From NCBI GenBank assembly GCA_902825215.1, contig LR782234.1, positions 4,464,001 to 4,528,000 of the forward strand: a DNA stretch of 64,000 nt, in the 5' to 3' direction. The position numbers and the translations under genes are program-made. This document shows, piece by piece, positions 16,516 through 25,726 of the stretch (position 1 is its first letter; each line of letters starts with the position of its first letter). The notes under the pieces are model-generated. The model saw only the letters and a list, made by a program, of their open reading frames with translations, was not told the origin of the DNA and did no database searches. The stretch is from Pseudomonas fluorescens (GTDB lineage Bacteria; Pseudomonadota; Gammaproteobacteria; Pseudomonadales; Pseudomonadaceae).

Positions 16516-19500
16516 ATGAAAAGAATGCTGATTAACGCAACTCAACCCGAAGAGTTGCGTGTTGCACTGGTAGATGGCCAGCGCCTCTACGACCTGGACA
16601 TCGAATCCGGTGCACGCGAGCAGAAGAAGGCCAACATCTATAAAGGCCGTATCACTCGCATCGAACCAAGCCTTGAGGCTGCCTTTGTCGATTTCGGCTC
16701 CGAGCGCCACGGCTTCCTGCCCCTCAAAGAAATCTCCCGCGAATACTTCAAGAAAGCCCCCGAAGGCCGCGTCAACATCAAGGACGTCCTGAGCGAAGGC
16801 CAGGAAGTCATCGTTCAGGTCGAAAAAGAAGAGCGTGGCAACAAGGGCGCGGCCCTGACCACCTTCATCAGCCTGGCCGGCCGTTACCTCGTGCTGATGC
16901 CGAACAACCCGCGTGCCGGCGGTATCTCCCGTCGCATCGAAGGCGAAGAGCGCAACGAACTGCGTGAAGCGCTGAACGGTCTGGTTGCTCCAGCCGACAT
17001 GGGGCTGATCGTGCGCACTGCCGGCCTGGGCCGCAGCAGCGAAGAAATGCAGTGGGACCTCGATTACCTGCTGCAACTGTGGACCGCCATCAAAGAAGCC
17101 TCGCTGGATCGCTCCGCGCCGTTCCTGATCTATCAGGAAAGCAACGTGATCATCCGCGCGATCCGCGACTACCTGCGCCAGGACATCGGCGAAGTGCTGA
17201 TCGACAGCGTTGAAGCCCAGGACGAAGCCCTGACCTTCATCCGCCAGGTGATGCCGCAATACGCCAGCAAGATCAAGCTGTACGAAGACAGCGTTCCGCT
17301 GTTCAACCGTTTCCAGATCGAAAGCCAGATCGAGACCGCCTTCCAGCGCGTCGTCGAATTGCCTTCCGGCGGCTCCATCGTCATCGATCCGACCGAAGCC
17401 CTGGTGTCCATCGACATCAACTCGGCACGCGCCACCAAAGGCAGCGACATCGAAGAAACCGCCCTGCAGACCAACCTTGAAGCCGCCGAAGAAATCGCCC
17501 GTCAGTTGCGCCTGCGCGACATCGGCGGTCTGATCGTCATCGACTTCATCGACATGACCCCGGCCAAAAACCAGCGCGCCGTGGAAGAAAAAGTCCGCGA
17601 ATGCCTGGAAGCCGACCGTGCCCGCGTGCAGATCGGCCGCATCTCGCGCTTCGGCCTGCTGGAAATGTCCCGTCAGCGCCTGCGTCCATCGCTGGGCGAA
17701 AGCAGCGGCATCGTCTGCCCGCGTTGCAACGGCACCGGCATCATCCGTGACGTTGAATCGCTGTCGCTGGCGATCCTGCGCCTGATCGAAGAAGAAGCCC
17801 TGAAAGACCGCACCGCCGAAGTCCGCGCCCAGGTGCCGATCCCGGTTGCTGCGTTCCTGCTCAACGAAAAACGCAACTCGATCACCAAAATCGAACTGCG
17901 CACCCGTGCCCGTATCGTCATTCTGCCGAACGATCATCTGGAAACGCCGCACTTTGAAGTTCAGCGTCTGCGTGACGACAGCCCGGAAGCCGCGACCAAC
18001 CAGTCCAGCTACGAAATCGCTGCCGCCGCTGCCGAAGTCGAAGAAGTCCAGCCAGCCGCTGCGACCCGCACCCTGGTTCGCCAGGAAGCCGCGGTCAAGA
18101 CTGCCCCGGCCCGCGCCAATGCGCCGGTGCCGACCGAAGTCGCTCCAGCCGCCCCTGCTCCGGCCCCGGTGGCCGCGCCAGAGCCAAGCCTTTTCAAGGG
18201 CCTGGTGAAATCGCTGGTCAGCCTGTTCGCTACCAAGGAAGAGCCTGCCGCTCCGGTTGCCGTGGAAAAACCGGCTGCCGAACGTCCGGCACGCAACGAA
18301 GAGCGTCGCAACGGTCGTCAGCAGAGCCGCAACCGTAACGGTCGCCGCGATGAAGAACGCAAGCCGCGCGAAGAACGTGCACCGCGTGAGGAACGCGCCC
18401 CACGCGAGCCGCGTGAAGAGCGTCAGCCGCGTGAAGCCCGCGAAGTGCGCGAGCCTCGTGAAGCCCGCAGCGAAGCGCCGGCCGCCCGTGAAGAACGCGC
18501 CCCACGTGCACCGCGTGAAGAACGTGCTCCACGTGCGCCGCGTGAAGACCGCAAGCCTCGCGGCGAGCGTGAAGAACGCGTACGTGAACTGCGTGAGCCA
18601 CTGGACGCCGCTCCAGCGGTAGCCGCTGCCGCCGCCGTCACCACTGAGGAGCGTCCGGCCCGCCAGCCACGCGAAGAACGCGCCCCGCGTCCGCCGCGTG
18701 AAGAGCGTCAGCCACGCGCCGAACAGGCCGCTGCTGCCGTCGCCGAAGAAGAAGTCATCAGCAACGAAGAGCAACTGCCGGAAGACGGTCAGGACGGCGC
18801 CGAAGGCGATCGTCCACGTCGTCGCTCGCGCGGTCAGCGTCGTCGCAGCAACCGTCGTGAGCGTCAGCGCGATGCCAACGGCAACGTGATCGAAGGTTCG
18901 GAAGAATCCGAATCCAACGAAAACGCTGGCGAGCCAAGCACTGCCGATCTGGCCGCTGGCCTGGCCGTCACCGCCGCCGTTGCCAGCAGCGCGATCAGCG
19001 CTCCGGCCGAAGCACAGGCGCACGAGCAGGCTGAACGCGCTACCGCCGCCACACTGGAAACTGCTCCAGTCGAAGCGCCGGTTGTCGAAGCTAACACCCC
19101 GGTGGAAGTGATTGCTGCTCCGGAAGTCGAAGTGACACCGGTCCGCGAAGCTCAGCCTCAGGTTGAAGCAGTCGCGGAACCAGAAGCTGTTGTTGAAGCG
19201 CCAGTTGTAATCAGTGAACCAGCAACTGAAACCGTCGCTGAATCCGTAACCGAAACCGTGCGTGAAGTTCGCGAAGAGCAGACTGCCTTCAACTGGACTG
19301 CCGAGCCTGCGAAGACCGAAGCACCAGCGCCAGTCGCTGAAGCAGAAGTTGCAGAGGCTATGGTTTCCGAGCCAGTGGTCGCGGCCGCCGAGCCGGCCCT
19401 GGCGCCAGTGGTTGAAGCGCCGGTTGTCGAGGCCCCTGCCGTCGTCGAAGCGCCAGCCCCGGTGGTTGAAGCTCCGGTTCCGGTCAGCGCCCTGACGCCA

Positions 19501-19773
19501 AACGGCCGCGCACCGAACGATCCACGTGAAGTGCGTCGTCGCAAGCGTGAAGCCGAGCGTCTGCAGAAGGAAGCCGAACTGGCCGCCGCTGCAGCGCCTG
19601 TGGTTGCCGAGCCCGCTGCTGCTGCCGAAGTGATCGAGGCAGCACCTGCCCCGGTTGCCGAAGAAGCATCGGTTGAAGCGGTGATCGCCGAGGCACCACG
19701 CTCCGTTCAGGACGCGGTCGAGCAACGCGAAGAGGCCGAGGAAAAAGAGCACGAGCCTAAACCTCTCGTGTAA
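16516..19773 (+). CDS. rne: Ribonuclease E
   Basis: RNase E is the main endoribonuclease for mRNA decay and rRNA/tRNA processing and the scaffold of the degradosome. The 1085-residue protein starts MKRMLINATQPEELRVALVDG. An S1 domain lies at about residues 35-125, the metal-binding aspartates are in VSIDINSARATKG and IVIDFIDMTP, and the zinc-link is CPRCNGTG. After about residue 510 it is low-complexity: first an Arg/Glu-rich stretch with repeated REERAPRE-like units (about 600-740), then an Ala/Val/Pro/Glu-rich tail. These match the RNA-binding and scaffold parts of the family. The ATG at 16516 fits the family start; a longer in-frame start at 16468 is not supported. Confidence 0.96.
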   Translation: MKRMLINATQPEELRVALVDGQRLYDLDIESGAREQKKANIYKGRITRIEPSLEAAFVDFGSERHGFLPLKEISREYFKKAPEGRVNIKDVLSEGQEVIVQVEKEERGNKGAALTTFISLAGRYLVLMPNNPRAGGISRRIEGEERNELREALNGLVAPADMGLIVRTAGLGRSSEEMQWDLDYLLQLWTAIKEASLDRSAPFLIYQESNVIIRAIRDYLRQDIGEVLIDSVEAQDEALTFIRQVMPQYASKIKLYEDSVPLFNRFQIESQIETAFQRVVELPSGGSIVIDPTEALVSIDINSARATKGSDIEETALQTNLEAAEEIARQLRLRDIGGLIVIDFIDMTPAKNQRAVEEKVRECLEADRARVQIGRISRFGLLEMSRQRLRPSLGESSGIVCPRCNGTGIIRDVESLSLAILRLIEEEALKDRTAEVRAQVPIPVAAFLLNEKRNSITKIELRTRARIVILPNDHLETPHFEVQRLRDDSPEAATNQSSYEIAAAAAEVEEVQPAAATRTLVRQEAAVKTAPARANAPVPTEVAPAAPAPAPVAAPEPSLFKGLVKSLVSLFATKEEPAAPVAVEKPAAERPARNEERRNGRQQSRNRNGRRDEERKPREERAPREERAPREPREERQPREAREVREPREARSEAPAAREERAPRAPREERAPRAPREDRKPRGEREERVRELREPLDAAPAVAAAAAVTTEERPARQPREERAPRPPREERQPRAEQAAAAVAEEEVISNEEQLPEDGQDGAEGDRPRRRSRGQRRRSNRRERQRDANGNVIEGSEESESNENAGEPSTADLAAGLAVTAAVASSAISAPAEAQAHEQAERATAATLETAPVEAPVVEANTPVEVIAAPEVEVTPVREAQPQVEAVAEPEAVVEAPVVISEPATETVAESVTETVREVREEQTAFNWTAEPAKTEAPAPVAEAEVAEAMVSEPVVAAAEPALAPVVEAPVVEAPAVVEAPAPVVEAPVPVSALTPNGRAPNDPREVRRRKREAERLQKEAELAAAAAPVVAEPAAAAEVIEAAPAPVAEEASVEAVIAEAPRSVQDAVEQREEAEEKEHEPKPLV

Positions 19774-19787
19774 CTCCCCAAGCCGTT

Positions 19788-19826
19788 AAAAAGCCCCGCC
19801 CGGTGTAAGCCTGGCGGGGCTTTTTT
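19788..19826 (+). terminator. rne terminator
   Basis: AAAAAGCCCCGCC pairs with GGCGGGGCTTTTTT across a 12-nt loop, 14 bp after the rne stop codon. Confidence 0.88.
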
Positions 19827-19861
19827 ATGCCAGTGGCATTTGTGGTGGGCTCTGAATCCTA

Positions 19862-20026
19862 CCCCCTCACCCCAGCCCTCTCCCCCGAAGGGGGCGAGGG
19901 GGAAAGGGAGCCGATCTCCATGCTTTTCAAAATCAGGGTTCGATTCAGAAATTGCCGGTCCACGCATCTCGAAAATACATCTCGGTCAGTCCCCTCTCCC
20001 TCTGGGAGAGGGTTAGGGTGAGGGGC
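19862..20026 (-). repeat. Solo A-module repeat, inverted orientation
   Basis: The element has the same end sequences (CCCTCACCCTAACCCTCTCCC and its inverted partner) as the A module of the composite repeats further along. It is in the opposite orientation and has a different core. Its edge provides the last four codons and stop codon of the MocA-like gene that overlaps it. Confidence 0.8.
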
Positions 20027-20615
20027 TTTTGAAGACCAGCGCCTCAGGCACGTCGACATCCCACAGCACGCCAGGGTCATCCACCACCACCTCAACCACC
20101 CTGCCCAGCCCAAACAGCGGCTTGGCACCCCGATCACCGGACAATTCGGACAACGCCGAACCAAACGAACGGCCAAACCCCACCGGATGGCCGAACTCAC
20201 CACCCAGCCCCGGCACGCTCACCGAATCGTCAGCCATCGCTGCCACCACTCGCTCGATACTTGACGGCAAGATAAACGGCATATCCCCGAGCACGATCAA
20301 CCAGCCATCCGCATCGGCACACGCAGCGACACCCGCGGCAATACTGTCGCCCATGCCGGTCGACTCGATCGAAACAACGTCACAACCATAAGCCTGGGCC
20401 ATGCGCATCGCCTGCGGCCGCGCCTCGGTCGTTACCAATACGCGCTTATCGAGTTCCGCTGGCAAGCTCACCAGCACCTGCTCGATCACCGAGCGCACCG
20501 CGCCATCGCGCCCGGTGCAGTCAGCGAGCAATTTGTCCTTGTCGGGACCGGCAATCTGGCGAAAACGACTGCCCTCGCCCGCTGCCAATACAATCACTGC
20601 GGTGGAACGGCTCAT
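20013..20615 (-). CDS. MocA-like molybdenum cofactor nucleotidyltransferase
   Basis: The 200-residue protein has the nucleotidyltransferase start VIVLAAGEGSRFRQ, the metal Asp in IVLGDMPF and GHPVGF, as in MocA and related enzymes. MocA attaches CMP to molybdopterin, giving the cofactor form used by xanthine-dehydrogenase-type enzymes. Its start overlaps the XdhC-like gene by 4 nt, so it probably matures the cofactor for the enzyme of this operon. The C-terminal residues SPSP and the TAA are encoded by the repeat at 19862-20026, so the natural end may have been replaced. Confidence 0.82.
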   Translation of the reverse strand: MSRSTAVIVLAAGEGSRFRQIAGPDKDKLLADCTGRDGAVRSVIEQVLVSLPAELDKRVLVTTEARPQAMRMAQAYGCDVVSIESTGMGDSIAAGVAACADADGWLIVLGDMPFILPSSIERVVAAMADDSVSVPGLGGEFGHPVGFGRSFGSALSELSGDRGAKPLFGLGRVVEVVVDDPGVLWDVDVPEALVFKSPSP

Positions 20616-21592
20616 GCGCCCTCCAGCGGTTTTTTCTGCTTCAACTCCACGCCGTTCTTGATCGCGACGATCTCCGCGAGCAGCGACAAGGCAATCTCTG
20701 CCGGCGAGTGGCTACCGATATGCAGACCGATCGGCCCGTGCAAGCGATCAATAGCCGCTTGCGACAAGCCTAGCTGAGCCAGATTCTCGCGGCGTTTCTG
20801 ACTGTTGACCCGCGAGCCCAGCGCGCCAACGTAAAACGCCGGCGAATCCAGCGCCGTCAGCAGCGCCATGTCATCCAGACGCGGATCGTGGGTCAGCGCA
20901 ACAATCGCGGTGCGCTCGTCGGTCTGAATGCTCAGTACTGCGTCATCCGGCATGCCCGATACAAACCGCCCGTGCTGCTCTTCCCAGCCATAGACAAACT
21001 CGGTGCGTGGATCGCAAATCAACACTTCGAAATCCAGCAGCCGCGCCATGTCCGCCACGTAACGCGACAACTGCCCGGCGCCGATCAGCAGCAGGCGCCA
21101 GCGCGGGCCATAAATGGCGCGCAAGGTCTTGCCATCGAACACCAGCGAATCGCTTTTAGTGGCGGGCACAAGCGTCACTTCGCCGGTTTCGATGCTCAGT
21201 TCGCGGGCGACGATCTGGTGATCTTCGCAACGGGCAAGCAGTTCTTCGACCCACGCCGGATCGCCAACGCGCTCCTCAGTCAGGCGCAGGGTGCCGCCAC
21301 AGGGCAAACCGAAACGCGCCGCCTCTTCGCGCGTCACGCCGTAGGTAATCAACTGCACCGGCGGGCCATCGCTGGCGATACGGCCGTCGTGCAGGCGGGC
21401 AATCAGGTCATCCTCGACGCAACCGCCCGACACCGAACCGATCACCACGCCATCCTCGCGCAAGGCGAGCATGGCACCAGGCGACCGGGGTGCAGTGCCC
21501 CAGGTCTGCACCACGCTGAACAGCACCACTCGCTGCCCGGCGCGGCGCCATTCAAGGACGCTGCGCAGGACATTCAGATCGACACTGTCCAT
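20612..21592 (-). CDS. XdhC/CoxI-family maturation factor
   Basis: XdhC proteins hold and sulfurate the molybdenum cofactor and insert it into xanthine-dehydrogenase-type enzymes. The 326-residue protein has the N-terminal XdhC_CoxI domain (SVVQTWGTAPRSPGAMLAL, SGGCVEDDL) and a C-terminal Rossmann domain (LLLIGAGQLSRYVADMARLL). The ATG at 21592 forms TAATG with the upstream gene's stop codon. A 30-codon longer frame exists but lacks support. Confidence 0.88.
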   Translation of the reverse strand: MDSVDLNVLRSVLEWRRAGQRVVLFSVVQTWGTAPRSPGAMLALREDGVVIGSVSGGCVEDDLIARLHDGRIASDGPPVQLITYGVTREEAARFGLPCGGTLRLTEERVGDPAWVEELLARCEDHQIVARELSIETGEVTLVPATKSDSLVFDGKTLRAIYGPRWRLLLIGAGQLSRYVADMARLLDFEVLICDPRTEFVYGWEEQHGRFVSGMPDDAVLSIQTDERTAIVALTHDPRLDDMALLTALDSPAFYVGALGSRVNSQKRRENLAQLGLSQAAIDRLHGPIGLHIGSHSPAEIALSLLAEIVAIKNGVELKQKKPLEGA

Positions 21593-23913
21593 TACGCCTG
21601 CGCCTTCTGCCAATCCTGCAACTGATAACGCACGGGCAAGTTGCGGATACGTTTGCCGGTGGCGGCGAAGATTGCGTTGCACAGCGCTGGCGCAATCGGC
21701 GGTACGCCTGGCTCACCGACGCCACCCAACGGTACATCGCCCGGCGGCGTGACCAGATGCACGGCGACTTCTTTCGGCGCCAGCGACATGCGCGCCACTT
21801 CATACATATGGAAGTTGTCCTGCTGGACCTTGCCGTCCTTGAAGCTGATTTCACCCAGTACCGCGTTGCCCAGGCCCATCACACAGGCGCCTTCGAACTG
21901 CGAGCGGATGCGCTCGGGGTTGATCTGCGGTCCGCAATCCACAGCAATATCGGCCTTGTGGACGATCAGCGTGCCGTCGTCCTTGACCTCGACTTCAATC
22001 ACCGCCGCCACATAAGTGACGAAGCTGTAGTGCACTGCCAGGCCAAGACCGCGGCCCTTGGGCAGCTTGCGCCCCCAACCGGCTGCCTTCGCTGCGGTTT
22101 CCAGCACGGTGCGCATGCGTCCGGTATCGATCGGATAGCGCTCGGGTGACTCGCCGTAGTTCCACTCTTCGCTCAAGGTGCGCGGGTCGATCTGGCGATC
22201 GGCGCCGAGCAGTTTGATCTGATACTTCAGCGGGTCTTCGCCGGCCTTGTGCGCCAGCTCGTCGACGAAACTCTGGATCGCGAAACCATGGGGAATGTTC
22301 GACACCGAGCGATACCAGCCCACCCGCGTGTGCACCTTGGCTTCGGGGTTTTCCAGACGCACGTTGGGAATCGCGTAGGCCATGTTGGTGAAGCCCATGC
22401 CCAGCTCGAAAGCCGCTTCATGGTTCATGTCCGGGGCGAACAATGCGGTGATGCTCGGCGCTACAGTGCGGTGCAACCAGCCAGAGGGCATGCCGTCCTT
22501 GCCGACGCCGGCCTTGAGGTATTCGGCCGACACTGTGTGGAAATACGAATTGTGGATGTCGTCTTCGCGTGTCCACTGCACACGCACAGCCTTGCCCGGA
22601 AACTCCTTGGCAAGGATCGCCGCTTCAACGACGAAGTCCGGTTTGGACTTGCGACCGAAACCGCCGCCGAGCAAGGTGACATTGAAGGTGACGTTGTCGA
22701 ACGGCACGCCAAGACGTTCAGCGATGCGCTCGCGGGTCACTTGCGGGGCCTGACTCGGCGCCCAGGCTTCGCAGACACCTTTGTCGAAACGCGCAATGGC
22801 GACCATCGGCTCCATCGGTGCCTGCGCCAGGTGCGGCAGGTAGTAAGACGCTTCCAGAGTGCTGGCCGCGCCGCTCAACGCCTTGTCGATATCGCCGGTG
22901 TTGCGCACCACTTTGCCGGGCTTCAACGACGCTGCTTCCAGCTCCTTGCGGTAGGCGATCGAGTCATAACTGGCGTTCGGGCCGTCGTCCCACTCGATCT
23001 TCAGCGCTTCGCGGCCCTTGATCGCCGCCCAGGTATTGCTGGCGACGACGGCCACGCCACCCAATGGCTGAAATTCCGATGGCAACGGACGAGGTTCGAT
23101 CTGGATCACCTTGAGTACGCCCGGCACCTTCAGCGCGGCGCTGTCATCCAGCGACTTGACCTTGCCGCCGTATACTGCCGGGCGCGCAATGGTGGCGTAG
23201 AGCATGCCGTCGAAATGTACGTCGGCGCCGTAGACCGCACGCCCGTTGACGATGTCGTCACCGTCGATGGCCTTATTGCCTTCCTTGCCGATGTAGCGAA
23301 ACTCCGCCGGCTGCTTGAGGCGCAGGCTGTCACGCGCCGGTACGGCCAAGGCACTGGCGGCCGCGGCAAGTTCGCCATAGCCGAGCTCACGGCCGGACGG
23401 CTTGTGGATGACTTTATGCAACTGCGCGTGGCATTCACCGACTGGCACTTTCCACTGCGCCGCCGCAGCCTGCTCGAGCATGGTCCGCGCGGCCGCGCCG
23501 CATCGGCGCATCGGCTCGTACCAGTGGCGCATGCTGCGTGAGCCGTCGGTGTCCTGGTTGCCGAAGCGCACTTCATCGCCCGGCGCCTGCTGCACCTTGA
23601 CCCGCGCCCAATCGGCTTCCAGTTCATCGGCAACCACCATGGCAAGACTGGTGCGCACGCCCTGGCCCATTTCCGAACGGTTGCAGACCACGGTGACGGT
23701 GCCGTCGGCAGCAATGCTCACATAGACTTTCGGATCGTCGATCCAGCCGTTGGGCATGCCGTCGGCGCCAAACTGCTTGGGCTTGTCTTCGGCCAGCGCG
23801 TCCTGCCAGCCCCAACTCGCGGCCAGCACCAGCGCACCGGTGGCGCCGACGCCTTTGAGAAAACCACGGCGACTGAGGTTGCTCAGGGCGAAATCGTTCG
23901 GCAGGCGGCTCAT
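21592..23913 (-). CDS. Tat-exported molybdopterin subunit of a xanthine dehydrogenase-family oxidoreductase (IorB-like)
   Basis: The 773-residue protein begins with a twin-arginine signal (SRRGFLKGVGATGALVLAAS), so it is exported folded, with its cofactor, to the periplasm. The rest is the molybdenum-binding subunit of the isoquinoline 1-oxidoreductase/aldehyde dehydrogenase type, with a glycine-rich LLGGGFGRK segment and a late GVGEPGVPP motif that carries the usual catalytic Glu. Such enzymes hydroxylate N-heterocycles or oxidise aldehydes; the substrate here is unknown. It overlaps the [2Fe-2S] gene by 4 nt. No cytochrome c subunit, often present in this type, is encoded nearby. Confidence 0.9.
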   Translation of the reverse strand: MSRLPNDFALSNLSRRGFLKGVGATGALVLAASWGWQDALAEDKPKQFGADGMPNGWIDDPKVYVSIAADGTVTVVCNRSEMGQGVRTSLAMVVADELEADWARVKVQQAPGDEVRFGNQDTDGSRSMRHWYEPMRRCGAAARTMLEQAAAAQWKVPVGECHAQLHKVIHKPSGRELGYGELAAAASALAVPARDSLRLKQPAEFRYIGKEGNKAIDGDDIVNGRAVYGADVHFDGMLYATIARPAVYGGKVKSLDDSAALKVPGVLKVIQIEPRPLPSEFQPLGGVAVVASNTWAAIKGREALKIEWDDGPNASYDSIAYRKELEAASLKPGKVVRNTGDIDKALSGAASTLEASYYLPHLAQAPMEPMVAIARFDKGVCEAWAPSQAPQVTRERIAERLGVPFDNVTFNVTLLGGGFGRKSKPDFVVEAAILAKEFPGKAVRVQWTREDDIHNSYFHTVSAEYLKAGVGKDGMPSGWLHRTVAPSITALFAPDMNHEAAFELGMGFTNMAYAIPNVRLENPEAKVHTRVGWYRSVSNIPHGFAIQSFVDELAHKAGEDPLKYQIKLLGADRQIDPRTLSEEWNYGESPERYPIDTGRMRTVLETAAKAAGWGRKLPKGRGLGLAVHYSFVTYVAAVIEVEVKDDGTLIVHKADIAVDCGPQINPERIRSQFEGACVMGLGNAVLGEISFKDGKVQQDNFHMYEVARMSLAPKEVAVHLVTPPGDVPLGGVGEPGVPPIAPALCNAIFAATGKRIRNLPVRYQLQDWQKAQA

Positions 23914-24380
23914 GCCTTGGCCTCCTTCAGGTGAGTGGAGGCCTGGCGGATCGCAGTCTTGATCCGGTTATACGTGCCGCAACGGCAAATGTTGCCGACC
24001 ATGGCTTCTTCGATTTGCGCATCGCTCGGGTTCGGGTTGGTTTTCAACAAAGCCGTCGCCGACATGATCTGCCCGCCCTGGCAGTAACCACACTGCGCCA
24101 CTGCGCTGTCGAGCCAGGCTTGCTGGACCACTTTGCCGATCGGGTCGGCGTGCAGGTTATCGATGGTAGTGACGTTCTGCCCGATCACCGAGCCGATCGG
24201 GGTGATGCAACTGCGCGCGGGGGCGCCATCGATATGAATGGTGCACGCGCCGCACAGGCCCATGCCGCAGCCGAACTTGGTACCGTTGTAACCGGCGACA
24301 TCGCGAATCGCCCAAAGCAGCGGCATGTCTTCGGTGACGTCGAGGGAATGGTCTTGACCGTTGAGTTTCAGGGTAATCAT
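23910..24380 (-). CDS. [2Fe-2S] subunit of the molybdenum hydroxylase (IorA-like)
   Basis: The 156-residue protein has the plant-type cluster motif CGMGLCGACTIHIDG and the C-terminal cluster set CGYCQGGQ and CRCGTY, as in IorA and XdhA iron-sulfur subunits. It passes electrons from the molybdenum subunit encoded just downstream. It has no signal peptide and is probably exported by the partner's Tat signal. The ATG at 24380 is preferred over a GTG two codons upstream; neither has a strong ribosome binding site. Confidence 0.9.
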   Translation of the reverse strand: MITLKLNGQDHSLDVTEDMPLLWAIRDVAGYNGTKFGCGMGLCGACTIHIDGAPARSCITPIGSVIGQNVTTIDNLHADPIGKVVQQAWLDSAVAQCGYCQGGQIMSATALLKTNPNPSDAQIEEAMVGNICRCGTYNRIKTAIRQASTHLKEAKA

Positions 24381-24566
24381 GGGCACGCCCGCATATTTTT
24401 CGTGGTTATCGGGTCGAGCAATCTGCCGCCGGAAAATCAGCGGTGGGTTCGCGCAGATCGACTCAGGCTAATCAGGCTCTCTTGTGCTGAGCAGAACGTC
24501 TGCACCGGGCCTTTGGTGGAGCAAATGGTTGGTATCGTTAGCTGACTAAGTTAACCCAGCATTAAC

Positions 24567-24595
24567 AAAAAAGCCCTGCTGATACAGGGCTTTTT
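24567..24595. terminator. Terminator after murB
   Basis: AAAGCCCTG and CAGGGCTTT form a stem with a 6-nt loop, and A/T runs flank both sides. It would end the minus-strand exbB-to-murB transcript. Confidence 0.75.
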
Positions 24596-24598
24596 AGC

Positions 24599-24697
24599 TG
24601 CAAGCTTTTAGCTACAAGCTGCAAGCAAAAGCAGTAGCTGACTAACTGAACAGATTGTAGCTTGAAGCTTGAAGCTTGAAGCTTGAAGCTTGAAGCT
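24599..24697. repeat. CTTGAAG heptamer array and related AGCTGCAAGC repeats
   Basis: Five exact tandem copies of CTTGAAG occupy 24661-24695, beginning right after GTAG. Just upstream, 24599-24630 holds degenerate relatives (GCTGCAAGCTTTTAGCTACAAGCTGCAAGC). The array ends about 10 bp from the murB stop codon and does not enter the coding frame. Each unit junction contains AAGCTT, so the single strand could fold in several registers. Confidence 0.9.
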
Positions 24698-24706
24698 CTG
24701 GCTGCC

Positions 24707-25726
24707 TCAATACCGATTGGGCTCCATTTCCAGCTCGACATTGAACCGCTCGGCAATGTCTTTCTGGATACGCTGCGCCAGACTCAGCAGTTGCAGACCG
24801 GTGGCGGTGCCGTAGTTGACCAGCACCAGGGCCTGCAATTTGTGCACGCCGGCATCACCGTCGCGAAAGCCTTTCCAGCCGGCGCGTTCGATCAGCCAGC
24901 CAGCGGCGAGCTTCATTTGCCCGTCTGCCTGCGCATACGCCACAACGTCGGGATGTTCCTGCTTGATTTGCGCGACTTGTGCAGCGGACACCAGCGGATT
25001 CTTGAAGAAGCTGCCGGCATTGCCAAGCAGCGCCGGATCCGGCAATTTTTCGCTGCGAATGCTGCAGATCGCGCGGCTGACGTCGCTCGGCGTCGGTTGC
25101 TCGATGCCCTGTTCGGTCAGGCGCTGGCGCACCGGGCCGTATTCCAGATGCAGCTGCGCGCCGCGATCAAGTTTGAAGCGCACGCGCAAAATCAGCCAGC
25201 GTCCCGGCTGCTGCTTGAACAGGCTGTCGCGGTAAGCGAAGTTGCATTCTTCCAGGCTGAAATCGCGTAGCTCGCCGGTCTGCCGATCCAGCGCAGTGAG
25301 GCCGGCGAATACGTCCTTGATCTCCACGCCGTAGGCACCGATGTTTTGCATCGGCGCCGCGCCGACCGTGCCTGGAATCAGGCTGAGGTTTTCCAGACCG
25401 GAAAAACCCAGCGCCAGCGTATGCAGGACAAACGGATGCCACGGCTCGCCGGCCTCAGCCTCGATGACCACGCGGCTGCCGTCATCGCTGAGCACGCGGA
25501 TGCCCCGCGTCGCCATGCGCAAGACCAGCGCTGCAATATCCGCCGTCAGCAGCAGATTGCTGCCGCCGCCGATCACCAGCAGCGGCACGTCGTGCGCCGT
25601 GGCATAGGCCAGCGCCTCGCGGACATCGTCGTCGCTGTGGGCCTCGGCGAACAGTTGCGCACGCACGTCGACGCCAAAACTGTTGAACGGTTTCAGGGAA
25701 ACCTGCGCTTGCACCGGCAGACTCAT
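24707..25726 (-). CDS. murB: UDP-N-acetylenolpyruvoylglucosamine reductase
   Basis: MurB is an FAD enzyme that makes UDP-MurNAc for peptidoglycan. The 339-residue protein shows the FAD-binding LVIGGGSNLLLT and IPGTVGAAPMQNIGAYG, the catalytic region FAYRDSLFK and GSFFKNP. It is the type I, E. coli-like form. It overlaps the phosphatase gene by 4 nt and is the last gene of the operon. Confidence 0.95.
   Translation of the reverse strand: MSLPVQAQVSLKPFNSFGVDVRAQLFAEAHSDDDVREALAYATAHDVPLLVIGGGSNLLLTADIAALVLRMATRGIRVLSDDGSRVVIEAEAGEPWHPFVLHTLALGFSGLENLSLIPGTVGAAPMQNIGAYGVEIKDVFAGLTALDRQTGELRDFSLEECNFAYRDSLFKQQPGRWLILRVRFKLDRGAQLHLEYGPVRQRLTEQGIEQPTPSDVSRAICSIRSEKLPDPALLGNAGSFFKNPLVSAAQVAQIKQEHPDVVAYAQADGQMKLAAGWLIERAGWKGFRDGDAGVHKLQALVLVNYGTATGLQLLSLAQRIQKDIAERFNVELEMEPNRY

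Noticed and set aside
16180..19752. A very long open frame (about 1190 codons) on the minus strand opposite rne
   Set aside because: It is a shadow of the biased codon use of rne. It has no family features, its composition is odd (Phe, Arg and Gly rich), and rne itself is certain.
24599..24697. CRISPR-like array
   Set aside because: The repeats are seven bases without spacers, so this is a simple tandem array. No CRISPR array or cas gene was seen in the window.
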